From Sporobacter termitidis DSM 10068 (GTDB taxonomy: Bacteria; Bacillota; Clostridia; Oscillospirales; Oscillospiraceae), in assembly GCF_900130065.1 (NCBI RefSeq), contig NZ_FQXV01000005.1, positions 202,574 through 266,573 of the forward strand: a stretch of 64,000 nucleotides of DNA, read 5' to 3'. A program made the translations under genes and the position numbers. Positions 62,543 through 64,000 of the stretch are shown here, piece after piece; within the stretch, counting starts at the first letter, position 1, and each line of letters starts with the position of its first letter. Under the pieces are notes generated by a model that worked only from the letters and a program-made list of their open reading frames with translations, did not search any database and was not told the DNA's origin.

Positions 62543-63856
62543 TTACCTCCATTCCCCGTGCCAGCGGCCCGTCAGCGCCGCGTCGATGCAGTCGTCCGTG
62601 GACCCGTAGCAGACCTGCAGCCTGTTCTCGTCGTCCGGATAGCACCCCGTGATGTAATACGCCTGCTTCGCCGTGTCCACGGCCAGGTTCCTGACACCCT
62701 CCGGCACGGCCCCCATCGCCGCCAGGCACGCCCCCGACATGAGGAGCGCCCCAGCGTCCGCCAGGACCTTGGCATAGCCCAGGTTCTTCGCCACGTCGTA
62801 CAGCCACGGCGCCGTCATGATCCACAGCGGGATTCTGCACCTTTTGCCCTCCAGCTTCCGCGCCAAAAGCATCACGTCCACGATGTTCAGGTGCGGGCAG
62901 CCCAGGTATACCATGTCCACATTGTCGCTTGTGTGGAAGTTCAGCGTGTCGTACGCCTTTTTTAATTCTGTTTCGCCGATGAGCGTCTCACGCTTCGGCT
63001 TTTTGCCCCCCAGCGCCCACTCCAGCGTCGGCGCCTCCGGCGTGCTCCCCGGGATGTGGTACATGCTCACACCGCCCCCCGTGTGGATGGCCGAGTTGAG
63101 CTTCTGGTACTGCGTCGTCGTGGGTTTCCCCGTCCCCGTCAGCACCGGCACCTCGCACGCCACGTCCGCGCCCACGGCAAAGCCGAACACGTCCCACTCC
63201 ATATCCGTTTGGATCAGGCGGTCCGTTTTCACCAGCACGGTGCCGTACCTGTTCTCGGTGATATGCATGCCGTAGTAGGGCGCCTTGCCCAGAAAGCAGG
63301 TGGCGAAGGTACCGTCAAAGTTCGTGCGCGCGCCAAGCACCGCGTTGCAATAAGGGATCTGCGAGCTCTCAAACCAGGAGCAGTGCTGCCCCACGGAGGG
63401 CAGATACGTCATGGTGAGATAATTGGCGCAGGAGTGGGAGGTCATCATCCCCATCTTCCTGTAAAGCCTGAAGAAGTCCTCGTGCAGGGCCTTTTCATGA
63501 AACGCCGGGTCGTCCTGCCTGTTGTCCCTGTTCTGATAGGAGCAGATGTTGCAGTTTTCCCAGCCGTGGATCGGCGCCTGCTCCGGGAAGGGGGACTTGT
63601 TGGCGAAGGTGGGAATCTTGAAGTACGCCCCGGACGCCGCCAGCTTTTCCAGCTCCTCCAGGGAGAAGCCGTAAAAGGGCGACAGCTGATTGCCCGGCGT
63701 GTGCAGGTCCCCCGTGCCGTCCAGGTCCACCAGCTTTTCCGCTCCGGCGATCTCGCACATCTCCACCAGATACTGCATGCAGACCTGCGGGATGGCCCCG
63801 TCTCCGCCGTCGAGTACGCGTTTTTCTTCGTCCGTTAATTTGACCGCTGTACCCAT
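62543..63856 (-). CDS. Aconitase X catalytic (large) subunit
   Basis: A 437-residue DUF521/AcnX catalytic subunit. It shows MKLTDEEKRVLDGG-type start (VKLTDEEKRVLDGGDGAIPQ), HSCANYLTMTYLPSVGQH, ARTNFDGTF, LGCPHLNIVDVML, MSGACLAAMG and DTAKQAYYITG; cysteines in these segments can hold an iron-sulfur cluster or metal. Separate small and large subunits are the archaeal-like type I/IIb arrangement, whereas many bacterial forms are fused. It begins directly after the stop of a zinc dehydrogenase, so the three form one operon acting on a hydroxy acid. Confidence 0.87.
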   Translation of the reverse strand: MGTAVKLTDEEKRVLDGGDGAIPQVCMQYLVEMCEIAGAEKLVDLDGTGDLHTPGNQLSPFYGFSLEELEKLAASGAYFKIPTFANKSPFPEQAPIHGWENCNICSYQNRDNRQDDPAFHEKALHEDFFRLYRKMGMMTSHSCANYLTMTYLPSVGQHCSWFESSQIPYCNAVLGARTNFDGTFATCFLGKAPYYGMHITENRYGTVLVKTDRLIQTDMEWDVFGFAVGADVACEVPVLTGTGKPTTTQYQKLNSAIHTGGGVSMYHIPGSTPEAPTLEWALGGKKPKRETLIGETELKKAYDTLNFHTSDNVDMVYLGCPHLNIVDVMLLARKLEGKRCRIPLWIMTAPWLYDVAKNLGYAKVLADAGALLMSGACLAAMGAVPEGVRNLAVDTAKQAYYITGCYPDDENRLQVCYGSTDDCIDAALTGRWHGEWR

Positions 63857-64000
63857 CTATTTCTCTCCCCCGATGACGACGACGTTTTTCAGTGCCCCCT
63901 TCAGGGAGTCCTCCAGGGCTTCCTTGATCTGGTCCAGGGTGAACCGATGGGTCAGAAGGCTGTCGATATCGATCATGCCCTTGCGGTACATGTCCATGTA
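63857..64000 (-). CDS. Zinc-dependent alcohol/polyol dehydrogenase, C-terminal fragment
   Basis: The last 47 residues of a protein running off the right edge: MYRKGMIDIDSLLTHRFTLD, then QIKEALEDSLKGALKNVVVI and GGEK. This is the usual C-terminus of medium-chain zinc dehydrogenases (threonine/sorbitol dehydrogenase-like). Its stop TAG is immediately followed by the AcnX start, so the genes are coupled. The catalytic domain is outside the window. Confidence 0.7.
   Translation of the reverse strand, partial: YMDMYRKGMIDIDSLLTHRFTLDQIKEALEDSLKGALKNVVVIGGEK

Noticed and set aside
56873..64000. A DGR reverse transcriptase or template repeat downstream of the lectin-fold gene.
   Set aside because: The downstream genes are GT39, GtrA, binding lipoprotein, UroD-like and AcnX; no RT motif or near copy of the C-terminal region was noticed.

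Overview
The window reads as a chromosomal piece of a GC-rich anaerobic Bacillota, most likely class Clostridia. The basis is a Clostridium pasteurianum-type molybdenum nitrogenase cluster (nifH-I1-I2-D-K-E-N/B, a Shethna-type 2Fe-2S ferredoxin and a split homocitrate synthase), the anaerobic (cbi) cobalamin route, AGGAGG-type ribosome binding sites, a CwlD-like amidase and many lipoproteins. The order within Clostridia cannot be fixed. No rRNA, tRNA, CRISPR array, integrase or transposase was recognised.

Layout. 1-2.7 kb: a minus-strand carbohydrate segment with a partial UroD-like methyltransferase, a GH63-like glycosidase and an internally deleted GH3 remnant. 2.8-5.8 kb: a TorD-like chaperone domain fused to a DMSO-reductase-family molybdoenzyme. 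6-15.3 kb: HD protein, NagZ-like lipoprotein, VOC protein, a chain of palindromes, a lone xanthine-dehydrogenase-type large subunit, a ClC transporter, and an AT-richer AraC/EamA pair. 15.4-28.3 kb: the nitrogen-fixation locus, with an AnfO-like gene and a repeat-rich partner divergent from nifH. 28.3-29.6 kb: an SDR and a small protein. 29.8-44.3 kb: tetrapyrrole and corrin synthesis in two divergent operons, each headed by a good promoter and its own cobalamin riboswitch. 44.5-64 kb: accessory region with CwlD, a YDNTP-repeat protein, three complete UroD-like methyltransferases, two orphan substrate-binding lipoproteins, a LysR regulator, a REC-HisKA-REC protein without ATPase, MFS and CPBP membrane proteins, a three-gene phage-tail-like cassette ending in a C-type-lectin-fold protein of the diversity-generating-retroelement target type, a GT39/GtrA pair, and aconitase X with a zinc dehydrogenase fragment.

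How the genes work together. The minus operon (cbiL, hemA fused to precorrin-2 dehydrogenase, hemC, cobA-hemD, hemB, hemL, cbiX) and the plus operon (cbiD, F, G, H, J, ET, C) cover ring synthesis from glutamyl-tRNA to cobyrinic acid. The amidation, adenosylation and lower-ligand genes are not here. The corrinoid made could serve the four UroD-like proteins, whose family includes methylcobamide-dependent methyltransferases. The nif locus encodes the nitrogenase subunits, cofactor scaffolds, radical-SAM NifB, homocitrate synthase and the PII-like NifI proteins that switch nitrogenase off in response to ammonium.

Most notable leads: (1) the probable DGR target cassette at 55.2-56.9 kb with no reverse transcriptase in the window; (2) UroD-like methyltransferases repeatedly placed beside orphan binding lipoproteins; (3) AnfO plus an unknown repeat protein divergent from a Mo-type nifH; (4) back-to-back B12 riboswitches; (5) two molybdoenzymes lacking an expected cluster ligand or catalytic glutamate.
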